Of a stretch of DNA of 64,000 bases, positions 15,577 through 25,051 are shown in pieces. The DNA is from Microbacterium sp. MPKO10. GTDB lineage: Bacteria; Actinomycetota; Actinomycetes; Actinomycetales; Microbacteriaceae. Below the pieces are notes generated by a model that did not search any database, had not been told where the DNA came from, and saw only the letters and a list, made by a program, of their open reading frames with translations. Each line of letters starts with the position of its first letter. Position 1 is the stretch's first letter. Made by a program: the position numbers and the translations under genes. The stretch lies in NCBI RefSeq assembly GCF_026107415.2, contig NZ_JAPCHX010000001.1:434001-498000 (forward strand). Reading direction: 5' to 3'.

Positions 15577-16605
15577 ATGAGAACCGCCCTGTACCAGGGT
15601 GACGGGCAGATCACCGTCGCCGATCGGCCAGCTGCTGCACCGGGACCTGACGATGTTCGCATCGCTGTTGCCTACACGGGCATCTGCGGCACAGACCTGC
15701 ACGTGCTTCACGGCACCATGGATTCACGGGTGACGGTTCCGCAGGCCATCGGCCACGAGATGAGCGGGACCGTCGAGTCCGTGGGGGCACACGTTTCGCA
15801 CCTTGCCGCCGGCCAGCGGGTGACGGTGATGCCGCTGCTGTGGTGCGGCGAGTGCGCCGCGTGCACGAGCGGCAACACCCACATCTGCCAGAACCTCGAC
15901 TTCGTCGGCATCGAGACGCCGGGGGCGCTGCAAGAGCTGTGGACCGTGCCAGCATCCATCGTCATTCCCATTCCCGACGAGGTGCCGCTTCGCGATGCCG
16001 CGCTGATCGAGCCGCTCGCGGTGGCGTGCCACGATGTCGCCCGGTCACGACTCGCCGCCGGAGAGACGGCGGTCGTGATCGGAGGCGGGCCGATCGGCCA
16101 GCTGATCTCGCTTGTCGCCCAGAGCACAGGTGCGCGTGTGATCGTCATCGAGCCAGCGGGCGAGCGCCGGAGCTTCGCGGCGGCTCATGGCGCGCAGGTC
16201 ATCGACCCGGCCACCGAGGATGCCGCGGCCCTCGTCGAGCAGGCGACAGGCGGCGCGGGAGCTGACGTCGTGTTCGAAGTGGCGGGTGCCGGGGTCACCG
16301 CGCTGACGAGCGTCGACTATGCCCGCGTGCGTGGCCGCGTCGTCATCGTCGCGATTCACGCGCAACCCACCCCCATGAATCTTCATCGTGTCTTCTGGCG
16401 CGAGCTCGAGATCATCGGAACCCGTGTCTATGAACGCAACGATTTCGACAGAGCCATCGGTCTGCTGGCTGCGGGGAGCATCGCGGCAGCCGACATCATC
16501 ACCGACGTTCTCCCCCTCGACCACACTCTCGACGCGTTCCACCGACTTGAGGGCGGCGATGCGATGAAACTGCTGATTGACGTTCGAAAGGATGCTGCCT
16601 CATGA
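15577..16605 (+). CDS. Zinc-dependent alcohol/polyol dehydrogenase (MDR family)
   Basis: The 342-residue product carries catalytic zinc ligands in GICGTDLHV and AIGHEMSG, four structural zinc cysteines in LWCGECAACTSGNTHIC, and a Rossmann motif VIGGGPIGQL. The family includes threonine, sorbitol, butanediol and sugar-acid dehydrogenases using NAD(P). A strong AAGGAGG site precedes the ATG. The last 4 nt overlap the start of the SDR gene, so the two are translationally coupled, which points to consecutive oxidation steps of one substrate, probably a sugar acid or polyol. Confidence 0.87.
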   Translation: MRTALYQGDGQITVADRPAAAPGPDDVRIAVAYTGICGTDLHVLHGTMDSRVTVPQAIGHEMSGTVESVGAHVSHLAAGQRVTVMPLLWCGECAACTSGNTHICQNLDFVGIETPGALQELWTVPASIVIPIPDEVPLRDAALIEPLAVACHDVARSRLAAGETAVVIGGGPIGQLISLVAQSTGARVIVIEPAGERRSFAAAHGAQVIDPATEDAAALVEQATGGAGADVVFEVAGAGVTALTSVDYARVRGRVVIVAIHAQPTPMNLHRVFWRELEIIGTRVYERNDFDRAIGLLAAGSIAAADIITDVLPLDHTLDAFHRLEGGDAMKLLIDVRKDAAS

Positions 16606-17351
16606 CCCCCTTTGACCTCACGGGACGAACCGCCGTGGTCACCGGAGCACGCCGGGGCATCGGATTCGGCATGGCTCAGGCGCTCGCCGCCGCCGGTGCC
16701 GACATCATCGGAGCCTCGTCGCAGCAAGAGAGCGGCGGGGGCGAGATCGGCAAGCGGGTGCGCGAACTCGGTCGCTCGTTCACGGGGCACGCCGTCGATT
16801 TCACGGATCGCACCGCCGTGCAGCAGTTCGGAGCCGAGGTCCGCGACGCGGACATCCTGGTGAACAATGCGGGGACCATTCGCCGCGCCCCCGCCGCAGA
16901 GCACCCGCTCGAATGGTGGGACGATGTCATTCAGATCAACCTCTCGAGCCAGTTCGTGCTCAGCCAGATCGTCGGCGGGCACATGGCCGAACGCGGTTCG
17001 GGCAGGCTGATCTTCACGGCAAGCCTGCTGAGCTTTCAGGGCGGAGTGTTCGTTCCCGGCTACGCCGCGGCGAAGTCAGGGGTGGCCGGTCTCGTGAGGG
17101 CCCTGAGCAATGAGTGGGCGTCGAAGGGCGTCACGGTGAACGGAATCGCGCCAGGCTATATCGCGACGGACAACACAGAAAAGCTTCGTGACGACGCCGA
17201 GCGTTCGTCAGAGATCCTCGGGCGCATTCCCATGGGACGCTGGGGCACAGCGGATGACCTCGGCGGAGCTGCGGTCTTCCTGGCCAGTGATGCCGCGGCG
17301 TATGTGACAGGTACAGTGCTACCGGTCGATGGAGGGTGGATGGCGCGCTGA
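16602..17351 (+). CDS. SDR oxidoreductase, KduD (2-deoxy-D-gluconate 3-dehydrogenase)-like
   Basis: The 249-residue protein has the cofactor motif TGARRGIG, NNAGTIRRAPA, the catalytic Ser in FTASLLSFQGG, YAAAK (Tyr/Lys) and the C-terminal GTVLPVDGGWMAR. The NNAGTIRR and YxxxKSGVAGL blocks are typical of KduD and related gluconate 5-dehydrogenases. The overlap with the dehydrogenase gene (ATGA at 16602-16605) supports a joint pathway in uronate or ketogluconate breakdown, under the IclR regulator. Confidence 0.85.
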   Translation: MTPFDLTGRTAVVTGARRGIGFGMAQALAAAGADIIGASSQQESGGGEIGKRVRELGRSFTGHAVDFTDRTAVQQFGAEVRDADILVNNAGTIRRAPAAEHPLEWWDDVIQINLSSQFVLSQIVGGHMAERGSGRLIFTASLLSFQGGVFVPGYAAAKSGVAGLVRALSNEWASKGVTVNGIAPGYIATDNTEKLRDDAERSSEILGRIPMGRWGTADDLGGAAVFLASDAAAYVTGTVLPVDGGWMAR

Positions 17352-17406
17352 GGCCGGGGCGCTGTGCTTCGCGGCACGGCACCCTCGCAGCATCCGGAAT
17401 CGGCCG

Positions 17407-18519
17407 CTACCCGACGTGCCGCTCGTCCGGACCGTTGTACGCAGAGAGCGGGCGGATGAGCGAATTGTTCTCCAGCTGCTCGGCGATATGCGCCGTCCAG
17501 CCCACGATGCGCGCCGCGACGAACAGCGGGGTGAAGGTCTGCGTGTCGAAGCCCATCAGGTGGTACGCCGGGCCCGACGGGTAGTCGAGGTTCGGCTTGA
17601 TGTTCTTGCGGTCGCCCATCGCCGCCTCAAGCGCCTCATACAGGTCGAGCATGTCCTGACGGTCGTAGTGCTCCGCGAGTGCATCAAGCGCCTTCTTCAT
17701 GCTCGGCACGCGTGAATCGCCGTTCTTGTACACCCGGTGTCCGAAGCCCATGATCTTACGCTTCTCGGCCAGCGCGTCGTCGAGCCATTTCTCGGCAGCA
17801 TCCGCCGTCTTGATCTCCTCGAGCGTGTGCATCACTGCCTCGTTCGCGCCACCGTGCAGCGCTCCCTTGAGCGCCCCGACCGCACCGGTCACCGCGGAGT
17901 ACAGGTCGGCGAGCGTCGAGGTGATGACGCGCGCCGTGAACGTTGATGCGTTGAATGAATGCTCGGCATAGAGGATCATCGAGACCGTGAAAGCGTGCTC
18001 GACGGTGGGCTCCGGCTCGCTGCCGAACGTCATCCACAGGAAGTTCGCGGAATAGCCGAGGTCGTCACGCGGCTCGACAATCTCGTCCCCACGGCGACGG
18101 CGCTGATCGTACGCGACGATCGCGGGAAGCTTGGCATAGAGCCGCAGCGCCTTCTTCGTGTTCGCGTCAGCCGAGTTGTCTTCGGCCGACTCGTCGTTGG
18201 CTCCGATGACACTGACGGCTGTGCGGATGACGTCCATCGGGTGACACGTCGTCGGCAGCAGGGCGATGGCCTGCTTCACGTTGTCGTCGAGCGCCCGCTG
18301 CCCACGCTCGGTGCGCACGAAGTCGTCGAGCTCGGCGTCGGTGGGAAGCTCACCGTTCCACAAGAGGTACGCCACCTGTTCAAAACTGCACGACTCGGCG
18401 AGCTCTTGCACGGGGTATCCGCGGTAGAGCAGCGAATTCGTCTCGGGATTGACCTTCGAGATCGCGGTGTAGTCCGCGACAACTCCGGTCAGACCCTTCT
18501 TGATGTCGGTGTCGGTCAT
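17407..18519 (-). CDS. prpC: 2-methylcitrate synthase / citrate synthase
   Basis: The product is about 370 residues, the size of bacterial methylcitrate synthases. Catalytic segments are LKGALHGGANEAVM (His), IMGFGHRVYKNGDSR (His) and the Asp-bearing region near YPSGPAYHLMGF. It condenses propionyl-CoA with oxaloacetate, the first step of the methylcitrate cycle. The ATG at 18519 is preferred because an AAAGGAG site lies 4 nt upstream. It is the last gene of the FCD regulator-prpD-prpB-prpC operon, 50 bp after prpB. Confidence 0.92.
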   Translation of the reverse strand: MTDTDIKKGLTGVVADYTAISKVNPETNSLLYRGYPVQELAESCSFEQVAYLLWNGELPTDAELDDFVRTERGQRALDDNVKQAIALLPTTCHPMDVIRTAVSVIGANDESAEDNSADANTKKALRLYAKLPAIVAYDQRRRRGDEIVEPRDDLGYSANFLWMTFGSEPEPTVEHAFTVSMILYAEHSFNASTFTARVITSTLADLYSAVTGAVGALKGALHGGANEAVMHTLEEIKTADAAEKWLDDALAEKRKIMGFGHRVYKNGDSRVPSMKKALDALAEHYDRQDMLDLYEALEAAMGDRKNIKPNLDYPSGPAYHLMGFDTQTFTPLFVAARIVGWTAHIAEQLENNSLIRPLSAYNGPDERHVG

Positions 18520-18569
18520 CATGCTCCTTTGCGTCAGGTGTGACGTGTGCACTCTACGTCGAGAGGGTG

Positions 18570-19469
18570 TTATTTTTCGACTGTGAAGTTGAATACCGAG
18601 GTATCGAATCGGTTATACGACTCGTAGTCGATGAGGTCGTAGAGGTCGGCACGGTGCTGCATGGCGTTGAGCTGGCTGGTGAGAGAGCCCTCGTCGTTCA
18701 GCGTGTCTAAGGCTCGGGATGCTGCGCCCATAGCCATACGCAAGAGGGAAACGGGCCAGATCACAATGTTGACGCCGACGCTCGCCAGCTGCTCGGTTGT
18801 GAACAGCTCGCTCTTGCCGAACTCGGTCATGTTCGCCAGTACCGGAACGTCGACGGCGCTGCGCACGGCCTCGAACTCTTCGAGCGAACGCATCGCTTCC
18901 GGGAAAATCGCGTCTGCCCCGGCATCCACCAGCTTCTTCGCCCGGTCTTTCGCGGCGTCGAGCCCGTCGACGGCGCGAATGTCGGTGCGCGCCATGATTA
19001 GGAAGTTGTCGTCACGGCGAGCATCAACGGCAGCACGGATGCGCTTCAGCGCCGTCTGCTCGTCGACGACCTGCTTGCCGTCGAGATGGCCGCAGCGCTT
19101 GGGGTTGACCTGATCCTCGATATGGGTGCCGGCCAGCCCGGCGTTTTCCAGTTCCTGGATGGTGCGCGCCACGTTCATGGGTTCGCCGAAGCCGGTGTCG
19201 GCGTCGACGATGGCGGGCAGCTCGGTCGTGCGTGCGATCTGACCGGCGCGGCCGGCCACCTCGGTGAGGGTGGTGAGGCCGATGTCCGGCAGACCGAGGT
19301 CTGCACTCAGCACGGCACCCGAGATGTAGACGCCGTCGAAGCCCTTCCGCTCGATCAGCCGCGCACTCAGTGGGTTGAACGCCCCCGGGAAGCGCAGAAG
19401 CTCCCCCGTCGCGAGACGCTCGCGATACGCGGCGCGCTTGGCGGCAGCATCCGTCTGTGAATAGAGCAT
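18570..19469 (-). CDS. prpB: Methylisocitrate lyase
   Basis: The 299-residue product belongs to the ICL/PEP-mutase superfamily: GFDGVYISGAVLSADLG, DADTGFGEP (metal ligands), the catalytic Cys loop NPKRCGHLDGK and FPEAMRSLEEF. It cleaves methylisocitrate to pyruvate and succinate. Its start overlaps the prpD stop by one base (TGATG), so translation is coupled. Confidence 0.93.
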   Translation of the reverse strand: MLYSQTDAAAKRAAYRERLATGELLRFPGAFNPLSARLIERKGFDGVYISGAVLSADLGLPDIGLTTLTEVAGRAGQIARTTELPAIVDADTGFGEPMNVARTIQELENAGLAGTHIEDQVNPKRCGHLDGKQVVDEQTALKRIRAAVDARRDDNFLIMARTDIRAVDGLDAAKDRAKKLVDAGADAIFPEAMRSLEEFEAVRSAVDVPVLANMTEFGKSELFTTEQLASVGVNIVIWPVSLLRMAMGAASRALDTLNDEGSLTSQLNAMQHRADLYDLIDYESYNRFDTSVFNFTVEK

Positions 19470-20992
19470 CAGAACAGTCCCTTCGTCGCCGGAACCGAAG
19501 CGAGAACGCCCGGCTCCACGGTGAATGTGAGCCCGGCGAGTTCGTGCGGTTCGAGTTCGGGCAGCCGCTGAGCCACCTCGAGGAACCGCTCGATCTCGCT
19601 CTGCTCCACGACCGGCTCGGCGAGGGTGCGGAACTTCTCAATGTAGTTCGCTCGCGCGAACGGTCGAGCACCGAGCGGGTGCGCATCGGCCACTGCGATC
19701 TCATCGGTGATGGTTCGGCCATCGGTGAGCGTGATCTCGACGCGTCCGCCGAACGCCTTCTCGGTCGGGTCGAGCGAGTGGTAGCGACGCGTCCACTCCG
19801 GGTCTTCCTCCGTCGTCACGCGCTTCCACAACTCGACGGTGTCGGGGCGACCCGCGCGCTCGGGTGTGTATGAGCGGACGTGATGCCACTCACCGTCTTG
19901 CAGGGCAACGGTGAAGATGTACGGAATCGAATGGTCGAGGGTCTCGCGCGAGGCCGTCGGGTCGTACTTCTGCGGATCGTTCGCGCCCGAGCCGATCACG
20001 AAGTGCGTGTGGTGCGAGGTGTGGATCACGACGCGCGCGATCGCACCGTCGGCCAGCAGTTCCGGATGCTCGGTGTGCAGCTTGCGGGCCAGGTCGATCC
20101 ACGCCTGTGCCTGGTACTCGGCCGAGTGCTCCTTCGTGTAGCTGTCGAGGATCGCGCGTTTGGCCTCACCGCGCTCGGGCAGCGGCACCTCGTATGCAGC
20201 ATCCGGGCCATCGAGCAGCCACGCGATCACGCCGTCTTCGCCTTCCCAAATGGGCTCGGGCGATGTCTGCCCGCGCATGGCCCTGTCGACGGCTTCGATC
20301 GCCATCTTCCCCGCAAACGCGGGGGCGTGCGCCTTCCAGGTCGAGATCTGCCCCTTGCGCGACTGCCGCGTTGCGGTCGTCGTGTGCAGGGCCTGGCCGA
20401 TCGCCTGGAAGATCACGTCACGATCGAGGTGCAGCATCGTGCCCAGACCTGCGGCGGCCGACGGGCCCAGGTGGGCGACGTGGTCAATCTTGTGCTTGTG
20501 CAGGCTGATCGCCTTCACCAGGTCGATCTGCACCTCGTACCCCGTGGCAATGCCGCGCACGAGATCACGCCCCGTGCTGCCGACGTGCTGGCCCACGGCG
20601 ACGAGAGCCGGAATATTGTCACCGGGGTGCGAGTACTCGGCCGAGAGGAACGTGTCGTGATAGTCGAGCTCACGCACGGCGACGCCGTTCGCCCACGCCG
20701 CCCACTCGGGGCTGACGCGGCGGGTCTGCTCACGGCCGAACACCGTGGAGCCGTCGCCGCCCACCGAGACGGGATGCGTCAGCGCCTGACCGCGGGCCGC
20801 GGCAACAGGGGCCCGAGTGACGGATGCTGCCGCAACAGCCGCGTTGTCGATCACGCGGTTGATCACCATCTCGGTCACGTCGTCTGTGACCTCGACCTCG
20901 TCGGCGGCCACCTCAGCGATTGCCCACGCGAGCTGGTCTTCACGAGCGAGGTTCTCGTCGCTGGTATGGGTACGCAGATTGTGAGTTTTCAT
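19469..20992 (-). CDS. prpD: 2-methylcitrate dehydratase
   Basis: The product has 507 residues with the MmgE/PrpD fold: [40 protein letters not shown] (shown as a landmark; the active-site region), [20 protein letters not shown] and [19 protein letters not shown]. It dehydrates methylcitrate to methylaconitate. The frame extends to 21046, but ATG 20992 (MKTHNLRTH) follows AAAGGGA and matches the family start. It lies 16 bp behind the FCD regulator. Confidence 0.92.
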   Translation of the reverse strand: MKTHNLRTHTSDENLAREDQLAWAIAEVAADEVEVTDDVTEMVINRVIDNAAVAAASVTRAPVAAARGQALTHPVSVGGDGSTVFGREQTRRVSPEWAAWANGVAVRELDYHDTFLSAEYSHPGDNIPALVAVGQHVGSTGRDLVRGIATGYEVQIDLVKAISLHKHKIDHVAHLGPSAAAGLGTMLHLDRDVIFQAIGQALHTTTATRQSRKGQISTWKAHAPAFAGKMAIEAVDRAMRGQTSPEPIWEGEDGVIAWLLDGPDAAYEVPLPERGEAKRAILDSYTKEHSAEYQAQAWIDLARKLHTEHPELLADGAIARVVIHTSHHTHFVIGSGANDPQKYDPTASRETLDHSIPYIFTVALQDGEWHHVRSYTPERAGRPDTVELWKRVTTEEDPEWTRRYHSLDPTEKAFGGRVEITLTDGRTITDEIAVADAHPLGARPFARANYIEKFRTLAEPVVEQSEIERFLEVAQRLPELEPHELAGLTFTVEPGVLASVPATKGLF

Positions 20993-21008
20993 CGGTGGGT
21001 CCCTTTCA

Positions 21009-21659
21009 TCAGGATGCGTCTCTGTCGGCGACCGTCGCAAGCGCATTAGCGCGGCTGAGCCTCAGGTGCACGTGTGTGGCGTGTCCGGCGAGCGCGGCAT
21101 CGCCGTCGCGGATCGCCTGGCAGATCAAAAGGTGTTCGGATGCTGCGGCACGCAGCCGCTCCGGGTTGCGTCGCGCACTTCGGCGCACGCGCGCGGAGTG
21201 CAGTCTGACGCTGCGCAGCGCCTGCTCAAGGTAGCTGTTGTCCACCGCGTTGTCGATGGCAGCATCCAGCTCGGTGACGAGGTCGTAGTAGCGCTGCAGA
21301 CCGCCCTCGCCACCGTCGACGAGTTCGGCCGCGTGGGCGAAACGCTCGTGCAGGTCGGCGAATACCGCGGGGTCCCGGCGCGTGGCTGCCAAGCGGGCCG
21401 CCGTGACTTCGAGTGCTTCGCGCAGTTCATAGAGTGCCGTGACGTCAGCGTCGGCCACTTCGGTGACGACGAGGGCTCGGGCGGACACCGCGGCGACAAG
21501 TCCGTCGGCGGTCAACCGGCTGAGAGCCTCTCTCACGGGAGTGCGGGAGTAGCCAAGGCGCGTGGACTGCTCGACTTCGGTCAGTGGGGTGCCGGGCGGG
21601 AGTGTCCCCTCGAGGATCTCTTCGCGCAGCGTCTCGTACGCCCTGTCGCTTGCGCGCAT
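21009..21659 (-). CDS. GntR/FCD-family regulator of the methylcitrate operon
   Basis: The 216-residue product has a GntR winged helix ([34 protein letters not shown]) and an all-helical FCD ligand domain (residues 80-205) with Asp/His metal-ligand positions. The start at 21659 is preceded by GGAGG. The gene is first in the operon with prpDBC, as in many actinobacterial prp loci, so it is probably an autoregulated propionate-responsive regulator. A perfect palindrome lies just upstream. Confidence 0.87.
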   Translation of the reverse strand: MRASDRAYETLREEILEGTLPPGTPLTEVEQSTRLGYSRTPVREALSRLTADGLVAAVSARALVVTEVADADVTALYELREALEVTAARLAATRRDPAVFADLHERFAHAAELVDGGEGGLQRYYDLVTELDAAIDNAVDNSYLEQALRSVRLHSARVRRSARRNPERLRAAASEHLLICQAIRDGDAALAGHATHVHLRLSRANALATVADRDAS

Positions 21660-21675
21660 CTCACCTCCAGCATCC

Positions 21676-21693
21676 GTCAATGTATACATTGAC
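21676..21693. promoter_or_regulatory. 18-bp perfect palindrome, GntR-type operator
   Basis: GTCAATGTATACATTGAC reads the same on both strands. It lies 17 bp upstream of the FCD regulator start. GntR/FCD operators commonly have a TnGTnnACnA core in short palindromes, which fits TGTATACA. It is the likely autoregulatory site of the prp operon. Confidence 0.55.
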
Positions 21694-21779
21694 TCTAGCA
21701 AAGGGGAGGTTTATCCGGAAGATCCCGGAATTTGCAGAGTTATTGTATGCATTGGTCGCCAGTCGTTCCCCCCGGTGCG

Positions 21780-22286
21780 CTAGCGCGACGACGCCGCTCG
21801 CTGCCGCTGGGCGTGGCTTCGCGCCTTCATGCGGTTTCCGCAGGTGGCCATCGAGCACCAGCGGGCGGTGCCGGGGCGGCTGTGGTCGATGAGGAACAGG
21901 TTGCACTCCGTATTGGCGCAGGCGCGCAGGCGGCCGGGAAGTTCGCGCGTCACGTCCGACCAGGCCATCACGACACGGGCCGCGAGCCTCTCGTCGGCGG
22001 GGGTCTGCAGTTCCCAGGTGATTCCCTCGGGGGTGACGTCGGGCTTCAGCGTCGCCCCGCTCATCACGGCACCGAGTTCGCGGTGCACCTCGGCGCCATC
22101 GCGGATCTGCGCCTGAAGCAGATCGCGAACTCGCCGCAGGGTGGCCAGTTCCTCCCTCGTGCCACTCCCTCCGAACGGCGCCACAAGGTCACGCCCGGCT
22201 GTACCCCGCAGGCCCTCCGTTCGAACGCCGTCGTCAATCGGGGCGCTGTTCAGCACGGCAAGCAGCAGCTCTTCGTCACGAACCAT
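21780..22286 (-). CDS. CGNR zinc-finger protein (ABATE domain)
   Basis: The 168-residue product has an N-terminal ABATE-like region and a C-terminal CGNR finger: RACANTECNLFLIDHS, then RWCSMATCGNRMKARSHAQR. Cysteines at the C-x4-C and C-x4-CGNR positions bind zinc. CGNR proteins are thought to be DNA-binding regulators of stress or small-molecule enzymes. It is divergent from the epoxide-hydrolase-like gene across 73 bp and probably controls it. An AAAGGGG site precedes the ATG. Confidence 0.82.
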   Translation of the reverse strand: MVRDEELLLAVLNSAPIDDGVRTEGLRGTAGRDLVAPFGGSGTREELATLRRVRDLLQAQIRDGAEVHRELGAVMSGATLKPDVTPEGITWELQTPADERLAARVVMAWSDVTRELPGRLRACANTECNLFLIDHSRPGTARWCSMATCGNRMKARSHAQRQRAASSR

Positions 22287-22359
22287 GAGACCCCTTTCCC
22301 GGTCGATACAACCATGCTACATTGTCGCTAACCAGTTAATCTAGTTTTAGGAGTTAGTC

Positions 22360-23220
22360 ATGGCAATCGTCCACCACCGCACCGTCCGCATCGACGACCA
22401 CGAGATCTTCTATCGCGAGGCCGGCCCGGCCGACGCCCCCGTCTTCCTTCTGCTGCACGGGTATCCGAGCAGTTCGCACATGTTCCGTCACCTCATCCCC
22501 GCGCTCGCGGACCGCTACCGGGTGATCGCGCCGGATCACATCGGGTTCGGACGCTCATCGGCACCGTCCGTTGAGGACTTCACGTACACGTTCGACGCGC
22601 TGACCGCTGTCACCCGCCGGTTCCTCGACGCCGTGGGCGTGTCTCGGTTCACGATGTACGTGCACGACTATGGCGCTCCGATCGGCTGGCGTCTCGCCCT
22701 CGCCGACCCCGACAGTGTCGAAGGGGTCGTCACGCAGAACGGCAACGCGTACGAGGAAGGCTTCGTGCCCGAGTTCTGGGCGCCGATCTGGAATTACGCA
22801 GCAGACCCCTCGGAGTCGAACGCAGCAGCCCTGCTGCCCGCGACCGAGCGCGCCGCCGTGGAGTGGCAGTACACGCACGGTGTGCCCGACGCGACGACCG
22901 TCGATCCAGACGCGTGGGAGCACGACATCGCACTTCTGGCGCGCCCCGGCAACAATCGCGCCCAGTTGGCGCTGTTCGGCGACTATGTGACGAACCGGCA
23001 GATGTACCCCGAGGTGCACGACTGGCTGCGCACATCGCAGGTGCCCGTGCTCGCCGTGTGGGGCAAGAACGACGAGATTTTCGGACCGGCCGGCGCCGAG
23101 ACCTTCTCGCAGGACTCTGCCAACACCCGGGTCGAGCTCCTCGACGGAGGTCATTTTCTGCTCGAGTCTCACTTCGACGATGTCGTGCGCCTCATCCGCG
23201 ACTGGCGCGGCGGGTTCTGA
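22360..23220 (+). CDS. Alpha/beta hydrolase of the epoxide hydrolase/haloalkane dehalogenase type
   Basis: In the 286-residue product the nucleophile elbow is MYVHDYGAPIGWRLA, with Asp rather than Ser, as in epoxide hydrolases and dehalogenases. The oxyanion loop is LLHGYPSSSHMF, the acid lies in VWGKNDEIF and the catalytic His in LLDGGHFLLESH. The substrate is unknown. The gene is divergent from the CGNR regulator; the spacer contains CTAAC (22329) and GTTAG (22353) half-sites around the AT-rich promoter region. Confidence 0.86.
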   Translation: MAIVHHRTVRIDDHEIFYREAGPADAPVFLLLHGYPSSSHMFRHLIPALADRYRVIAPDHIGFGRSSAPSVEDFTYTFDALTAVTRRFLDAVGVSRFTMYVHDYGAPIGWRLALADPDSVEGVVTQNGNAYEEGFVPEFWAPIWNYAADPSESNAAALLPATERAAVEWQYTHGVPDATTVDPDAWEHDIALLARPGNNRAQLALFGDYVTNRQMYPEVHDWLRTSQVPVLAVWGKNDEIFGPAGAETFSQDSANTRVELLDGGHFLLESHFDDVVRLIRDWRGGF

Positions 23221-23282
23221 ACGCGGTCGCTTCCGTGCTCCACGGGCGGCCGTTCTGGCCATGCCCCCGCACAGCACCGTAG

Positions 23283-24326
<1,044 letters not shown>

Positions 24327-24497
24327 CAAGAAAAGACCCGCCCTCACGTGGAGGAACGGGTTGATAAACCGTACTTTACACACTCTCCGCGTGAGATATC
24401 GCAAGGCATCTGGCCTTCACGATTGCACTGAGCGAGAATGGTGTAGCGCACTGCAATAACGGCAAGTTCTCGCACGAATACTGAACGAGGTATCCGA

Positions 24498-24737
24498 TTA
24501 GGGCAGCAGCTCGATCGTCTGCGGTCGAGCTTTCATTGCGTGAATCACCAGCTCATTGCCGCTGTCGAAGACGAGAACGACCGTCTCCAAGAGTCGACCG
24601 CGAGTGTCGAAACCGAGTCGCAATTGACGTGCCGGACTGTTCGCGTCAAGATCCTCGATCCATACCGCCCATGTCGCTGCTTGGATCGCATCCTCGCGGA
24701 GAACACCGTGCTTCAACGCCGAGTCATGAACGTTCAC
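24498..24737 (-). CDS. Putative toxin of a small TA pair (BrnT-like)
   Basis: The 79-residue product contains ALKHGVLREDAIQAA, RQLRLGFDTRGRLLETVVL and NELVIHAMKARPQTIELL. The HGV helix and the following GxDxxGRLLE-VV-x-IHAMKAR strands are like BrnT/DUF4258-type RNase-fold toxins. Its start overlaps the stop of the RHH gene by 4 nt (ATGA), the usual arrangement for antitoxin-toxin pairs. The toxin role is inferred from context and fold. Confidence 0.65.
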   Translation of the reverse strand: MNVHDSALKHGVLREDAIQAATWAVWIEDLDANSPARQLRLGFDTRGRLLETVVLVFDSGNELVIHAMKARPQTIELLP

Positions 24738-24997
24738 GCTACCGACAGGTGAAGCGCTTCACGGATAACTTCTGAGCGTGACTTGCCCTCACGCTCTGCG
24801 CGCTCATCGATCGCGGCGATCTCTTCAAGGGTGAGCCGGAGCGCGACGACCTGAGACGGCTCAGCGCCCCGCCCCGGACGTCCGCGACCGCGCTTCTTCA
24901 ATGCCGCAACATCATAGCCAGCCTCGGCTTCGGCGGCCCAGGCGGCGATCTGCTCCTCAGTGACGGGAACCCCGTTGATCGTCTCGCGCCCACTCAT
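24734..24997 (-). CDS. Putative antitoxin (ribbon-helix-helix type)
   Basis: The 87-residue product has a C-terminal ribbon-helix-helix-like segment, QVVALRLTLEEIAAIDERAE followed by EGKSRSEVIREAL, matching CopG/Arc-type DNA-binding antitoxins. A basic linker (KKRGRGRPGRG) and an acidic N-terminal helix precede it. The start at 24997 is supported by a promoter whose -10 ends 6 nt before the ATG. The toxin gene follows with an ATGA overlap. Autoregulation is likely. Confidence 0.72.
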   Translation of the reverse strand: MSGRETINGVPVTEEQIAAWAAEAEAGYDVAALKKRGRGRPGRGAEPSQVVALRLTLEEIAAIDERAEREGKSRSEVIREALHLSVA

Positions 24998-25003
24998 GTC
25001 ATT

Positions 25004-25032
25004 AATGTATAACGAAAATACTGACTGAGCAA
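25004..25032 (-). promoter_or_regulatory. Leaderless promoter of the toxin-antitoxin pair
   Basis: On the minus strand TTGCTC (25032-25027) is followed by a 17-nt spacer and TACATT (25009-25004), then 6 nt and the ATG at 24997. Both hexamers and spacing are close to the sigma-70-type consensus. Confidence 0.55.
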
Positions 25033-25051
25033 GAGAGTTCCTTCGCATGGT

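Noticed and set aside
19880-21049. 389-codon ORF antisense to prpD
   Set aside because: It is the mirror of a well-supported PrpD frame and is Arg/His-rich without domains.
24338-24362. Terminator hairpin after mdh
   Set aside because: CCCG/CGGG and CCTC/GAGG can pair, but the stem is interrupted and there is no T-run, so I do not call it.
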